The notes: generated by a model from the sequence alone, not told the origin. A stretch of DNA of 64,000 nt from Pseudomonas marginalis (GCF_001645105.1 NZ_LKEG01000043.1:12476-76475), one strand, 5' to 3'; positions 25,456-35,546 are shown, counted from the first letter of the stretch. Translations and numbers: made by a program.

Positions 25456-26421
25456 TTACCGACCTGCGGGCCATATCCACTGCGGGATCAACCGAACGTA
25501 GATCAACTCCCCAATGAGCTCGACCAGGGTTTGCAGGACCACAGCCGTCGCCGCCAACCCGCGCACATCCTCGGGCAAAGCCAATGCCAAGGGCAGTACC
25601 ACCAGCGAGTTACGTGTCGACGCGCTGAACGTCACCACCCGCGCCGTTACCGCAGGAAGCGCAAACAGCCGCGACGCCAGCGCCCCCATCAGCGGCGCCA
25701 GCAACAAGAAGCCGATGTACACCGGGATCACCGGCAGCAACAGGTTGATATCCCGCACCACGGAGGTGATTTGCGAGCCGACCACCACAAACAACACCAG
25801 CGCCATCGCCGGCACCGGCAGCCACGCCCAGGCGCTGTTCCAGACACTGGCAATCGATGATCGCCGCGCCAGCGCAGTCGTGACCACGGCCAGCAGCATC
25901 GGCACCACGATCAACAAGAGGAACGCCTCGATAAACGGCCGCGCCTCGACCACCCCCTCGGATTGCGCGCCGAGCATCAGGCCCAGATAGATCGGCAACA
26001 GCGCCAACTGCAGCAGCAACAGCACCGGCGTAGCCGCCAGCATCAACCGCGAATCCCCCTTACCGATGTGGGTAAACACCACTACGTAGTCGATGCAGGG
26101 CGTCAGCAACACCAGCAAAGCGCCCACGAGCAACGCCGGACGGCCCACGAGGCTTTGGGTCAATGCCCACACCAGTAACGGAACGAAAATAAAGTTGGCC
26201 AGCAGCAATGCCGACAGGAAGCGCTTGTTGCCCCAGCTTTGACGCAGGTCCAGAAACGGGATTTGCAGGAACATCGCATACATCAGCACCGCGATCGCGG
26301 GCGTGACCAGTGCGCTGAGGCTGTGGGCAAATGAGGGGGCGAGCAGGCCGAAAACGGCCGCCAGCAGCACGGCTGCGAAGTAGACCGGAATCTGGTTGTG
26401 TTCGAGGGTGTCGCGGGACAT
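25456..26421 (-). CDS. Arsenic-resistance/BASS-family transporter
   Basis: A 321-residue membrane protein with about 10 segments from the bile acid:sodium symporter superfamily that includes ACR3. The conserved region LLTPCIDYVVVFTHIGKGD contains the Cys seen in ACR3-like members, and a second conserved block is FSASTRNSLVVLPLALALP. There is no arsR or arsC beside it, so arsenite may not be the substrate. Confidence 0.8.
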   Translation of the reverse strand: MSRDTLEHNQIPVYFAAVLLAAVFGLLAPSFAHSLSALVTPAIAVLMYAMFLQIPFLDLRQSWGNKRFLSALLLANFIFVPLLVWALTQSLVGRPALLVGALLVLLTPCIDYVVVFTHIGKGDSRLMLAATPVLLLLQLALLPIYLGLMLGAQSEGVVEARPFIEAFLLLIVVPMLLAVVTTALARRSSIASVWNSAWAWLPVPAMALVLFVVVGSQITSVVRDINLLLPVIPVYIGFLLLAPLMGALASRLFALPAVTARVVTFSASTRNSLVVLPLALALPEDVRGLAATAVVLQTLVELIGELIYVRLIPQWIWPAGR

Positions 26422-26594
26422 GAAGGCTGGCTCAGATGGATCGAAAGGTGGTCAGCCTAAGCATACGAGGTGGCAAGGTCGAGCACCCTGACAATCTCCG
26501 CGATCACGATGCACGGAATTTGTTAAGTTCGACGTCTTATAAAAAAGCGTGAGCCTGCATGTCCTCACCCGAGGCGTAAGGACCCTGTAGCCCA

Positions 26595-27548
26595 ATGAAC
26601 CTTCCAACCCGCCCCACCCCGCTAGCGTTCCACGAACCCGCCACCGACGGCTACTCCCTGGGCGGCTTCACCTGGCGCCACCTGCGCACCGACGTCGAAC
26701 GCCCGGTCGTCATCATCAACGCCGCCACCTCCGTGCGCTGCCGCCACTACGCCCGCTTCGCCGACTACCTGTTCGCCAACGGCTTCGACGTCATCACCTA
26801 CGACTACCGTGGCATCGGCGAATCTCGCAGCGGGTCATTGCGGGGGTTCAACGCCTCGTGGTCGGATTGGGGCGTGCTGGATTTCGAGGCGATGCTGCAG
26901 CGAGCGCAGCGGGAGTTTCCAGGGCAGCCGATTGACGTCGTCGGCCACAGTTTTGGCGGCTGCGCGGCAGGGCTCGGGGCGTCGGGCGCGGTGATTCGGC
27001 GGATGGTGACAGTCGGCGCGCAGTTTGCGTACTGGCGCGACTATGCGGCGAGCGTGCGTTGGCAGATGTTTGCCAAGTGGCATGTGGTGATGCCGCTGGT
27101 GACGGCGCTGTGCGGGCACTTCCCCGGCAAGCGCCTGGGCTGGCTGGAAGACACGCCGGCGGGCGTGGTACGGGACTGGAGCACGCTGACGCCCAGGTAT
27201 GAAACGCGCCCGAGTGGACGAGCGTTGGGTGAGCTGCCTTTCAGTCGTGTAAACGCGCAGATACTGGCCATCAGCATGACCGATGATCCGTTCGGGACAG
27301 TCGCGGCCATCGAGCGGCTACTGGGTTACTTCGACAGCAGTGAGCGCACCCATCTGCGCATCGCCCCTGAAGACATCGGCGAAAAGGAAGTCGGACATTT
27401 CGCTTTTTTTCGCAGCGAGTATCAGGATCGGTTGTGGCCGATTGCACTGGAATGGCTTCAAAACGGGCAATTAACGGCGGATACCCTTGGGATTTCTGCC
27501 AACCTGCGCTTCAATACCCCACCCAGATCCAGCATTCCAGGACGTTGA
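26595..27548 (+). CDS. Alpha/beta hydrolase
   Basis: A 317-residue cytoplasmic hydrolase. The nucleophile elbow is GHSFGG, with the Ser at about residue 118. The oxyanion strand is VVIINAATSVRCRHYARF, followed by YDYRGIGES. The acid is likely in SMTDDPFGT and the His in VGHFAFF near the C-terminus. Substrate unknown. It is followed three bases later by a small gene in the same direction. Confidence 0.85.
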   Translation: MNLPTRPTPLAFHEPATDGYSLGGFTWRHLRTDVERPVVIINAATSVRCRHYARFADYLFANGFDVITYDYRGIGESRSGSLRGFNASWSDWGVLDFEAMLQRAQREFPGQPIDVVGHSFGGCAAGLGASGAVIRRMVTVGAQFAYWRDYAASVRWQMFAKWHVVMPLVTALCGHFPGKRLGWLEDTPAGVVRDWSTLTPRYETRPSGRALGELPFSRVNAQILAISMTDDPFGTVAAIERLLGYFDSSERTHLRIAPEDIGEKEVGHFAFFRSEYQDRLWPIALEWLQNGQLTADTLGISANLRFNTPPRSSIPGR

Positions 27549-27551
27549 GCC

Positions 27552-27965
27552 ATGGCCTCGCCGAACAAGCAGCAAAAACGCGCCCACCGGGCAAAGGCCA
27601 AGGCCAAGCAAAACCGTACCCAACGCGCTGTCGCGACCAAGCCGGACGCGTTTGCCGGCGATGACAGCCGCATCGACCTTGAGTCAGTGGATTTGACCGA
27701 GCTGTTCGTGGAGATGCGCACCGCAGGCGAGATCAGCCAGCAGGCATTGTGTGCCGTGTTCCTGGCTCACCCGTTGCTGGCGCTGGTGCTGGAACAGGAA
27801 GGCGAGGAGGAAGCCACCGACTTCATTCTTGCGGCACTGATCGAGTATCGGCAGTGGGCCACGGACACCGACGATGAAGCCGCCGCGCTGGCGTGGATCG
27901 AGTCGCCGCAGTTCCAGGCCGATTACGTGGCGGCATCACAGGCGCTGACCAGCTCCCAGGACTGA
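27552..27965 (+). CDS. Hypothetical protein with basic N-terminus, 137 aa
   Basis: The first 35 residues are Lys/Arg/Gln-rich (KQQKRAHRAKAKAKQNR) and suit nucleic-acid contact. The rest is acidic and helical. It follows the hydrolase by three bases, so it is probably co-transcribed. No function assigned. Confidence 0.7.
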   Translation: MASPNKQQKRAHRAKAKAKQNRTQRAVATKPDAFAGDDSRIDLESVDLTELFVEMRTAGEISQQALCAVFLAHPLLALVLEQEGEEEATDFILAALIEYRQWATDTDDEAAALAWIESPQFQADYVAASQALTSSQD

Positions 27966-27974
27966 TACAAAACC

Positions 27975-28069
27975 AAATGTGGGAGGGGGCTTGCCCCCGA
28001 TTGAGGTAGATCAGCCAGCACATCTGACGCTGACACACCGCAATCGGGGGCAAACCCCCTCCCACATTT
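27975..28069. repeat. REPIN (paired inverted REP sequences)
   Basis: A GTGGGAGGGGGCTTGCCCCC hairpin at 27979-27998 is mirrored by GGGGGCAAACCCCCTCCCAC at 28045-28064, enclosing about 45 bases. This is the standard REPIN layout of P. fluorescens-group genomes. It lies between convergent genes and may also stabilise or terminate transcripts. Confidence 0.88.
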
Positions 28070-28083
28070 TCTACAGCACTTCG

Positions 28084-29475
28084 TCAGCTCAACACCGCAG
28101 CGCCTGCTCTCTGCGCCTTGCGACGGCTTGATACAAACAGTCCTGCCGCCACCACCAGCAAACTCAGCACGCCGGTCGCGATGATCTCAACCCGGTGCGC
28201 TTCCTGGAACAGCATGATGGTCAACGTACCCACGATGAACACCATCACCGCGTAAGTCAGGCCCGGGAACAGCCACATCTTGAAGACGATCTTCTCGCCC
28301 GCCGCCGTGCGCTTCTGGCGCATGCGCAGTTGCGACACCGCAATCACCAAGTACACCAGCAACGCGATGGCGCCGGAACTGGCCAGCAGGAACTCGAACA
28401 CAGCCGCCGGAGCCACGTAGTTGGCGAATACCGCCAGGAACGCGGCGCCGGTGGACAACAACACTGCCCAATAAGGCGTGCCGCTCTTGTTGGTGCGCTT
28501 GGCCACAGCCGGTGCATCACCGCGACGGCCCAGGGAGAACAGCATGCGCGATGCGGTGTACAGCGCCGAGTTCAAGCAGCTGGTTACGGCAACCAGCACC
28601 ACCAGGTCGACAATCAGCTTGGCGTTCGGAATGCCCATGCGTTCCAGCACGGTCTGGTAGGAACCTACGGCCGCCAAGGTCGGATCGTTCCAAGGGACCA
28701 GGGACACCACGATGAAGATCGACAGCAGGTAGAACAAACCAATCCGCCAGATCACCGAGTTGGTGGCCTTGGTGATCTGCTGGCCTGGGTTCTTCGATTC
28801 AGCGGCGGCGATGGTGACGATCTCGGTGCCCATGAACGAGAACATGGTGGTAAGGATCGCGGCCAGTACGGCGCCCATGCCATTTGGCATAAAGCCTTGG
28901 GTGTCGAACAGGTGCGAAACACCGCTGACCTGGCTGGTCGGCAGGAAGCCGAAAATCGCGGCCAGGCCAAGGACCACAAAGCCCACGATCGCCACGACCT
29001 TGATCAACGCAAACCAGAACTCAAACTCGCCGTAGTTCTTCACGCTGAATAGATTGGTGGCCGTCAGCAGTAAGGTGATGATCAGGGTAAAGGCCCAAAT
29101 GGCCACATCCGGGAACCAGGCGTGCAGGATGGTCGCGGCAGCGTTGGCTTCCAACGGAATCACCAGCACCCAGAACCACCAGTACAACCAACCGATCGTA
29201 AACCCGGCCCAATGACCGATTGCGCGGTCGGCGTAAGTGGAGAACGAACCGGTGTCAGGCGACGCGACGGCCATTTCTGCCAGCATGCGCATCACCAATA
29301 CCACCAGTGTGCCCGCAGCGGCATACGCCAGCAGTACGGCCGGGCCGGCGGCGGCAATCGCGTGGCCGGAGCCGACAAACAGACCGGCACCGATGACGCC
29401 GGCAATCGAGAGCATGGTGACGTGACGCGGTTTGAGCCCCTGTTCGAGGTCATTGGAGCTTTGCGTACTACTCAT
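28084..29475 (-). CDS. gabP: GABA permease-like amino acid transporter (APC family)
   Basis: 463 residues from the ATG at 29475, equal to the usual GabP length; an upstream extension is not supported. It has twelve membrane segments with the family signature near the start (RHVTMLSIAGVIGAGLFVGSG) and MGTEIVTIAAAESKNPGQ in the middle. It is a proton-coupled importer of GABA or a related amino acid. The gene name rests on overall resemblance; related permeases differ in substrate. Confidence 0.82.
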   Translation of the reverse strand: MSSTQSSNDLEQGLKPRHVTMLSIAGVIGAGLFVGSGHAIAAAGPAVLLAYAAAGTLVVLVMRMLAEMAVASPDTGSFSTYADRAIGHWAGFTIGWLYWWFWVLVIPLEANAAATILHAWFPDVAIWAFTLIITLLLTATNLFSVKNYGEFEFWFALIKVVAIVGFVVLGLAAIFGFLPTSQVSGVSHLFDTQGFMPNGMGAVLAAILTTMFSFMGTEIVTIAAAESKNPGQQITKATNSVIWRIGLFYLLSIFIVVSLVPWNDPTLAAVGSYQTVLERMGIPNAKLIVDLVVLVAVTSCLNSALYTASRMLFSLGRRGDAPAVAKRTNKSGTPYWAVLLSTGAAFLAVFANYVAPAAVFEFLLASSGAIALLVYLVIAVSQLRMRQKRTAAGEKIVFKMWLFPGLTYAVMVFIVGTLTIMLFQEAHRVEIIATGVLSLLVVAAGLFVSSRRKAQRAGAAVLS

Positions 29476-30029
29476 TGACACACCTTTACGAGGAATTGCG
29501 AAAACGGTCGGCCCGGCCCGGGATCTTTCTCGTGAAAAGAAACCAACGGGGCGTTCTTTATTTTTTACGCAATATTTGCGCCAAAATGTTACAGGGCCAC
29601 GATTGACGCGGGCTGCAGGACGATTCAACAACCATCGCAAGTCATTGAGAACAATGGCATTCCGCTATAGCGTTACCGTGCGACTCACATTCAAGACGAA
29701 TAAACGCACCATAAACACACACAAAAAGTACGTGACGCCCCACAAAAGGGCTGATAAGCACCGTTTGCCCGGTTAACCCTTCCAACACCCGGCCAAAGCT
29801 GGCACCATCGCGCCCTTTTTACGCGAAGCCCGCGGTTTTTCGGGTTCAAACGGTTGTTCGGTTGTTGATGGCGCGACACGCTGCTGTGCCGATGCGACAC
29901 CCTGCCGCACACCACCTGTTTACCCCAAGCCACGCTGTTGGCTGCTATCAAGACGCTATGCTAGCTTGGCGCCTCGCCAGGAAGGCGGCCCAACAGCGAA
30001 GATCGCAATGAACACAATGAGGACCCCAC
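29476..30029. promoter_or_regulatory. 554-base divergent region between gabP and the ABC operon
   Basis: No gene is supported. It is AT-rich near gabP (around 29550-29600) and must contain both promoters. No specific operator was recognised. Confidence 0.35.
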
Positions 30030-30803
30030 ATGGCCGAGGCCACGCCCGCGCTTGAAATCCGCAACTTGCATAAACGCTATGGTGAGCTGGAGGTACTCAA
30101 AGGTATCTCGCTCACCGCTCGCGACGGCGATGTGATCTCGATCCTGGGTTCCTCCGGTTCCGGCAAGTCCACCTTCCTGCGCTGCATCAACCTGCTGGAA
30201 AACCCGCACCAGGGCCAGATCCTGGTGGCCGGCGAAGAACTCAAGCTCAAGGCCGCGAAAAACGGCGAGCTGATGGCCGCCGACGGCAAGCAGATCAACC
30301 GCCTGCGCAGCGAAATCGGTTTTGTGTTTCAAAACTTTAATCTGTGGCCGCACATGAGCATCCTCGACAACATCATCGAGGCCCCTCGCCGCGTGCTCGG
30401 CCAAAGTAAGGCCGAGGCCATCGAAGTGGCCGAAGCCCTGCTGGACAAGGTCGGCATCGCCGACAAGCGCCATGCTTACCCGGCGCAATTGTCCGGCGGC
30501 CAGCAACAACGGGCGGCCATCGCACGCACCCTGGCGATGCAGCCTAAAGTCATCCTGTTTGACGAGCCCACTTCGGCCCTTGACCCGGAAATGGTTCAGG
30601 AAGTACTTAATGTGATCCGCGCGCTGGCCGAAGAAGGCCGCACCATGCTGCTGGTCACCCATGAAATGGGCTTTGCCCGCCAGGTGTCCAGTGAAGTGGT
30701 GTTCCTGCACCAAGGCCTGGTCGAAGAGCAAGGGTCGCCACAGCAGGTGTTTGAAAACCCGCTTTCGGCGCGCTGCAAACAATTCATGTCCAGCAACCGC
30801 TAA
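30030..30803 (+). CDS. Polar amino acid ABC transporter ATP-binding protein
   Basis: A 257-residue ATPase of the HisP/AotP group. It shows Walker A (GSSGSGKST), the Q-loop at FQNFNLW, signature LSGGQQQR, Walker B ([12 protein letters not shown]) and the switch His in [10 protein letters not shown]. It powers import with the binding protein and two permeases downstream. Unlike many such operons, the ATPase comes first. Confidence 0.95.
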   Translation: MAEATPALEIRNLHKRYGELEVLKGISLTARDGDVISILGSSGSGKSTFLRCINLLENPHQGQILVAGEELKLKAAKNGELMAADGKQINRLRSEIGFVFQNFNLWPHMSILDNIIEAPRRVLGQSKAEAIEVAEALLDKVGIADKRHAYPAQLSGGQQQRAAIARTLAMQPKVILFDEPTSALDPEMVQEVLNVIRALAEEGRTMLLVTHEMGFARQVSSEVVFLHQGLVEEQGSPQQVFENPLSARCKQFMSSNR

Positions 30804-30816
30804 CGGAGCAACATGC

Positions 30817-31569
30817 ATGCAGAACTATAAAAAATTCCTTCTGGCCGCGGCCGTCTCGATGGCGTTCAGCGCCACGGCCATGGCAGAAACCTTGAAAATG
30901 GGGATCGAAGCGGCCTACCCGCCGTTCAACAACAAAGACGCCAGCGGCAACGTCGTGGGCTTCGACAAAGACATCGGCGACGCCCTGTGCGCCAAGATGA
31001 AAATCGAAAAGTGCGAAGTGTATGTGTCCGACTGGGACGGCATCATCCCGGCCCTGAACGCCAAGAAATTCGACTTCCTGGTGTCCTCGCTGTCGATCAC
31101 CGATGAGCGCAAGCAAGCCGTCGACTTCACCGACCCGTACTACTCCAACAAGCTGCAGTTCATCGCGCCGAAAGCCACCGCCGATTTCAAGACTGACGCG
31201 GCTTACTTGAAAGGCAAGGTCATTGGTGCACAGCGTGCAACCTTGGCCGGCACCTACCTGGAAGACAAGCTGCCTGACACCGAAGCCAAGCTTTATGACA
31301 CCCAGGAAAACGCCTACCTCGACCTGACCTCCGGTCGCCTCGATGGCATCCTCGCCGACAAGTACGTGCAGTACGAATGGCTCAAGAGCAAAGACGGTTC
31401 AGCCTACGAGTTCAAAGGTGATCCGGTGGTCGAAAGCGACAAGATCGGTATCGCTGTACGCAAGGGCGACCCACTGCGCGAGCGCCTGAACAAAGCCCTG
31501 GCAGAGATCAAGGCGGACGGCACCTACAAGAAGATCAACGACAAGTACTTCCCTTTCAGCATCGAATGA
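30817..31569 (+). CDS. Periplasmic amino acid-binding protein
   Basis: 250 residues with a signal peptide cleaved after ATAMA (about residue 23). The mature protein has the lysine/arginine/ornithine/histidine-binding fold: MGIEAAYPPFNN, VGFDKDIGDALCAKM, the SSLSITDERKQAVDFTDPYY block and the cofactor-free C-lobe. It is closest in style to HisJ/ArgT/AotJ, so a basic amino acid is the likely ligand. A strong hairpin follows directly. Confidence 0.93.
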   Translation: MQNYKKFLLAAAVSMAFSATAMAETLKMGIEAAYPPFNNKDASGNVVGFDKDIGDALCAKMKIEKCEVYVSDWDGIIPALNAKKFDFLVSSLSITDERKQAVDFTDPYYSNKLQFIAPKATADFKTDAAYLKGKVIGAQRATLAGTYLEDKLPDTEAKLYDTQENAYLDLTSGRLDGILADKYVQYEWLKSKDGSAYEFKGDPVVESDKIGIAVRKGDPLRERLNKALAEIKADGTYKKINDKYFPFSIE

Positions 31570-31583
31570 TCTGAACGGTATGC

Positions 31584-31615
31584 CCGACGCGCTCAGTTGA
31601 GCGCGTCGGCTTTTT
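31584..31615 (+). terminator. Intra-operon hairpin after the binding-protein gene
   Basis: A perfect 12-bp stem, CCGACGCGCTCA (31584-31595)/TGAGCGCGTCGG (31598-31609), is followed by five T. Lying between the binding protein and the permeases, it probably lowers downstream expression so that binding protein exceeds permease. Confidence 0.85.
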
Positions 31616-31643
31616 GCACTGCCTGCCGCGATATGAAAACACC

Positions 31644-32336
31644 ATGAATTTCGATCTCTACGGATTCGGCCCGGCGCTTGCCGCTGGCGCGCTGATGACC
31701 GTCAAACTGGCGCTCACGGCCCTGTGCCTGGGGCTGATGCTCGGCCTGGCCGGTGCCTTGGCCAAGACTTCTGCGCACAAACCGCTGCAATGGGTGGGCG
31801 GAGCCTATTCGACCATCGTGCGTGGCGTGCCGGAACTGTTGTGGGTGCTGCTCATTTATTTCGGCACGATCAATGTAGTGCGCGAACTGGGTGAAGTTTT
31901 CGGCATCCCCGACCTTTCGCTCAGCGCCTTCGCCGCCGGGGTCATCGCCTTGGGGTTGTGCTACGGCGCCTATGCCACCGAGGTTCTGCGTGGCGCGATC
32001 ATCGCCATCCCCAAGGGCCATCGCGAAGCCGGTTTGGCGCTGGGGCTGTCGAAAACCCGGATTTTCACCCGCCTGATCATGCCGCAGATGTGGCGCATCG
32101 CGCTGCCAGGCCTGGGTAACCTGTTCATGATCCTGATGAAGGACACTGCGCTGGTCACGGTCATCGGCCTCGAAGAAATCATGCGTCACGCGCAGATTGC
32201 GGTCACCGTTACCCGGCAACCCTTCACCTTCTATCTGGTCGCGGCCTTCATCTACCTGGGCCTGACCTCGCTGTCGATGGTCGGCATGCATTTCCTGGAA
32301 CAACGCGCCGCCCGCGGCTTCGTGAGGACGACGTAA
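31644..32336 (+). CDS. ABC transporter permease (HisQ-like)
   Basis: 230 residues, an integral membrane component with about five segments. The EAA loop typical of polar amino acid permeases is present (GAIIAIPKGHREAGLALGLSKTRIFTRLIMPQ). The ATG at 31644 gives the natural N-terminus MNFDLYGFGPALAAG. Its stop overlaps the next start by one base. Confidence 0.93.
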   Translation: MNFDLYGFGPALAAGALMTVKLALTALCLGLMLGLAGALAKTSAHKPLQWVGGAYSTIVRGVPELLWVLLIYFGTINVVRELGEVFGIPDLSLSAFAAGVIALGLCYGAYATEVLRGAIIAIPKGHREAGLALGLSKTRIFTRLIMPQMWRIALPGLGNLFMILMKDTALVTVIGLEEIMRHAQIAVTVTRQPFTFYLVAAFIYLGLTSLSMVGMHFLEQRAARGFVRTT

Positions 32337-33025
32337 TGGAATGGGAAGTCATCATCAAGTGGCTGCCAAAGTTTATCCAAGGCGCCATCCTGACCCTGGA
32401 ACTGGTGGGCATCGCTGTCATTCTTGGCCTGATACTCGCGATTCCGCTGGGCGTCGCTCGTGCGTCCAAGCGTTGGTATGTGCGTTCGCTGCCCTACGCC
32501 TACATCTTTTTCTTCCGTGGCACACCGCTGCTGGTGCAACTGTTCCTGGTCTACTACGGCCTGGCCCAGTTCGATGCCGTGCGCACCAGCGCCATGTGGC
32601 CGTACCTGCGTGATCCGTTCTGGTGTGCCACGGCCACCATGACCCTCCACACCGCCGCGTACATCGCCGAGATCCTGCGCGGTGCGATCCAGGCTATTCC
32701 CCCGGGCGAAATCGAAGCCGCTCGCGCCCTGGGCATGTCCAAGCCCAAGACGTTGTTCTACATCATCCTGCCGCGCGCCGCGCGTATCGGCTTGCCGGCC
32801 TACAGCAACGAAGTGATCCTGATGCTCAAGGCCAGCTCGCTGGCGAGTACGGTAACGCTGCTTGAGCTGACCGGCATGGCCAGGACGATCATTGCGCGCA
32901 ACTACCTGACAGTGGATATGTTCTTCACCGCCGGTGTGTTCTACCTGCTGATGTCGTACCTGCTGGTACGCGGCTTCAAACTGCTGGAACGCTGGCTGCG
33001 CGTTGATGCCTGTCAAGGACGTTGA
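32336..33025 (+). CDS. ABC transporter permease (HisM-like)
   Basis: 229 residues, the second permease. Its EAA loop reads GAIQAIPPGEIEAARALGMSKPKTLFYIILP. It pairs with the HisQ-like protein to form the membrane channel. It overlaps the downstream methyltransferase gene by 20 bases. Confidence 0.93.
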   Translation: MEWEVIIKWLPKFIQGAILTLELVGIAVILGLILAIPLGVARASKRWYVRSLPYAYIFFFRGTPLLVQLFLVYYGLAQFDAVRTSAMWPYLRDPFWCATATMTLHTAAYIAEILRGAIQAIPPGEIEAARALGMSKPKTLFYIILPRAARIGLPAYSNEVILMLKASSLASTVTLLELTGMARTIIARNYLTVDMFFTAGVFYLLMSYLLVRGFKLLERWLRVDACQGR

Positions 33026-34193
33026 GGCACGCTTCCAGGCGCTGGATGCATTCCTGACCGAACACCAAGGGCTGTGGAAACCACGGCCCTTTACGCACCT
33101 GTATTTACCTTGGGAAACCCAGCACCCCGAACTCGCCCAGTGGCTACGCCGACGCTCGTTAGCCGCTGCCGAAGCCAGCCACAATCAGCCCCACGACCTG
33201 GCGGCACCCGCGCCGTTTCCGCAGCTTGCCGCGCAAGCCCGGCAGCTCAGTGCTGTGGATAAGTTACCGATGCAGCCCTTGGCACCCGCTCGCCATCGCC
33301 TTAGCGTCGATGTGCCTGGCCGTAAATGGGCACAAATCGAAGCGTTCGGCGCCGCGCTGCAGTTTGCGCAAAAGCCCAGGCACTGGTTGGACTGGTGTGC
33401 GGGAAAAGGCCATCTGGGTCGTCGCCTGTTGCAGGCAGATCAAGCATTGACCTGCCTGGAATACGACCCGGCGCTGATCGCCGCAGGCCAGGCCTTGAGC
33501 GAGCATCACGGCCTGCCCGTCACGCATTGCCTGCAAGACGTGATGGCCGCTGTGGCTATCGGCCCCGAACACACGCCCGTCGCCCTGCATGCCTGTGGCG
33601 ACCTGCATGTACGCCTGCTGCACCTGGCCAGCGCCGCCGGCTGCAAACAGTTGGCGCTGGCGCCCTGCTGCTACAACCGCATCAACGCCCAGACCTACCA
33701 GCCACTGTCCAGCGCCGGTCGTGCTTCCCCCCTGCAACTGTCGATCGATGACCTCGGCCTGCCGCTGAGCGAAACCGTCACCGCGGGCAAACGGGTGCGT
33801 TTGCAGCGGGACACGTCCATGGCGCGACGCCTGGGTTTCGATCAACTGCAACGCCAGTTGCGTGGCTGTGACGAGTACCTGCCCACGCCGTCCCTGCCCG
33901 CGAGCTGGCTGGACAGGCCCTTCGCGGACTACTGCCACGCGCTGGCAAAACTCAAAGGGTTATCCACAGACGAACAGGATTGGGCGGGTTTAGAGGCGTA
34001 TGGCTGGCGACGCCTGGCAGAGGTCAGAAATCTGGAATTGGTGCGTGGTCTGTTTCGGCGCCCGCTGGAGTTATGGCTGGTGCTGGATCGGGCACTGTTT
34101 CTCGGCGAAAACGGCTACAGGGTGGACGTCGGCACCTTTTGCGAACCGGCATTGACGCCGCGCAACTTGATGGTGCTTGCCGAGCGCGATTAA
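33006..34193 (+). CDS. METTL25/RRNAD1-like methyltransferase
   Basis: 395 residues. The SAM-binding motif I is DWCAGKGHLGRRLL, followed by LEYDPALIAAGQ and the catalytic-region blocks ALHACGDL and ALAPCCYN, as in bacterial relatives of METTL25/RRNAD1. Target unknown, probably RNA or protein. Co-transcription with the ABC genes follows from the overlap, though no functional link is evident. Confidence 0.82.
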   Translation: MPVKDVEARFQALDAFLTEHQGLWKPRPFTHLYLPWETQHPELAQWLRRRSLAAAEASHNQPHDLAAPAPFPQLAAQARQLSAVDKLPMQPLAPARHRLSVDVPGRKWAQIEAFGAALQFAQKPRHWLDWCAGKGHLGRRLLQADQALTCLEYDPALIAAGQALSEHHGLPVTHCLQDVMAAVAIGPEHTPVALHACGDLHVRLLHLASAAGCKQLALAPCCYNRINAQTYQPLSSAGRASPLQLSIDDLGLPLSETVTAGKRVRLQRDTSMARRLGFDQLQRQLRGCDEYLPTPSLPASWLDRPFADYCHALAKLKGLSTDEQDWAGLEAYGWRRLAEVRNLELVRGLFRRPLELWLVLDRALFLGENGYRVDVGTFCEPALTPRNLMVLAERD

Positions 34194-34434
34194 GGGGCGA
34201 AATTGTCGCGGCACAGCCTGTGGATAACTCTGTTGATGAATTCTTTACAGAGCCCGTAGCCATCTGCGTTACAGGCCAAAAGCCAGGCTGGTCATTTTTT
34301 GTTCACAAAATAAAACGCACTCAAAACAGGCAGTTGCGGCGTGATGAGAACGCCTCCACATAACGGCTGTTTCGGGACATTGCCCTCCAACCGATTGTGC
34401 ATAAGCATCTGGCGTTAAGCGAATAAAGCGCAAT

Positions 34435-35370
34435 TTAAAGCCGTTTTTTACGTGCAATCAACAGCCGGCAAAGCTCGGTGATATCGTCCCCCGCCAAGCT
34501 CAATGCCTGGCTATCCAATGGGTCGATACCAAACGCCAGCGCCTCGCTGATCGCCATATCGCGGTGCACCTCCAGAGGCTCTCTGGTGCCGAGCCGCTGC
34601 TTGAACGCCTCCACCATATCCAGGCTGAAGGCATTGTCCTCATCCAGTTGGTTGATCACAAAGTGCACATGCGGTGGGCGCTCGCGCTGAAGGTGCGGTG
34701 CCAACAGCCCGTCGAGTTGGTCCAGTGTGCCCAGGGAGGCGGCGTCGGCTTGGGCAATCACCAGCACCACGTCGGCCACGCTCAAGGCTTGATGGAAGTA
34801 GACGTTATTGCCGGCGGGGGTGTCGATGATCACGGTATGACGGGCGCTCAGGCCCAATGCAGACAGGCGCTGCGCCAACCAGTCCGGTTCATGTTTGAGC
34901 CAACGTTGCAGGTCGTCCTGCTGGCGCATATCGGTGTCGCCAAAGGTGATCACCCGACTGCCGACAAAGCCTGGCTGCTGGATATTGTGCCACTGCGCAT
35001 TGCGCAGGCTTGTCGGGCCGATACCCGGCGAGGCGGGGCTGACACCGAAGTGCATCCGCAGGGCGTTCTGTGGGTCCAGGTCCACGGCGACCACCGACTC
35101 ACCCAGGCGCTGCAAACCGCTGCTCAAGGCCGTCGCCAAGGTACTGCGCCCCACGCCGCCATTGACCGACACCAACGCCACCACGCACGGACGTCGTACC
35201 CCCTTATCCACGGACTGGGACTGCGCCTGCGTACTGGGGGTTTGAGGGGGAAACGGGGTGCCGTCATCCACGGGAATGCTGCCAAAAAAATGCAGCCGCG
35301 CATCCAGCCCTTGGGCATCACGGCTGACGTCTTTGCCCAGCAGAACGAGAAGACCATCTGTAAAGCTCAT
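34435..35370 (-). CDS. wssJ: WssJ, second ParA/BcsQ-like protein of the cellulose operon
   Basis: 311 residues from the ATG at 35370 (GAGGAATCC upstream). It is a MinD/ParA-like protein, related along its whole length to WssA at the other end of the operon (shared DLDPQNALR, VIIDTPAGNNVYF, VINQLDEDNAFSLDM). The Walker A loop reads SVNGGVGRST: the signature Lys is Asn and the P-loop Lys is Arg, so ATP hydrolysis is doubtful. Such proteins help place the cellulose machine at a pole. A 176-base gap precedes it, so it could have its own promoter. Confidence 0.88.
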   Translation of the reverse strand: MSFTDGLLVLLGKDVSRDAQGLDARLHFFGSIPVDDGTPFPPQTPSTQAQSQSVDKGVRRPCVVALVSVNGGVGRSTLATALSSGLQRLGESVVAVDLDPQNALRMHFGVSPASPGIGPTSLRNAQWHNIQQPGFVGSRVITFGDTDMRQQDDLQRWLKHEPDWLAQRLSALGLSARHTVIIDTPAGNNVYFHQALSVADVVLVIAQADAASLGTLDQLDGLLAPHLQRERPPHVHFVINQLDEDNAFSLDMVEAFKQRLGTREPLEVHRDMAISEALAFGIDPLDSQALSLAGDDITELCRLLIARKKRL

Positions 35371-35546
35371 AGCGGATTCCTCATCACGGCGAAGCTTAAC
35401 GACGTGAAAAGGCCAGCTCATCCGGCTGCTTACCGCAGGTCTTTTTGTCGTCGCCCTAGTGCAGGCAGTCTGCTTCAAGCCCGCAAAAGTGTCATTATTT
35501 TGATGCTTGCACTGTTTATTTTTTAGACAAACGGACAATCGTCAAA

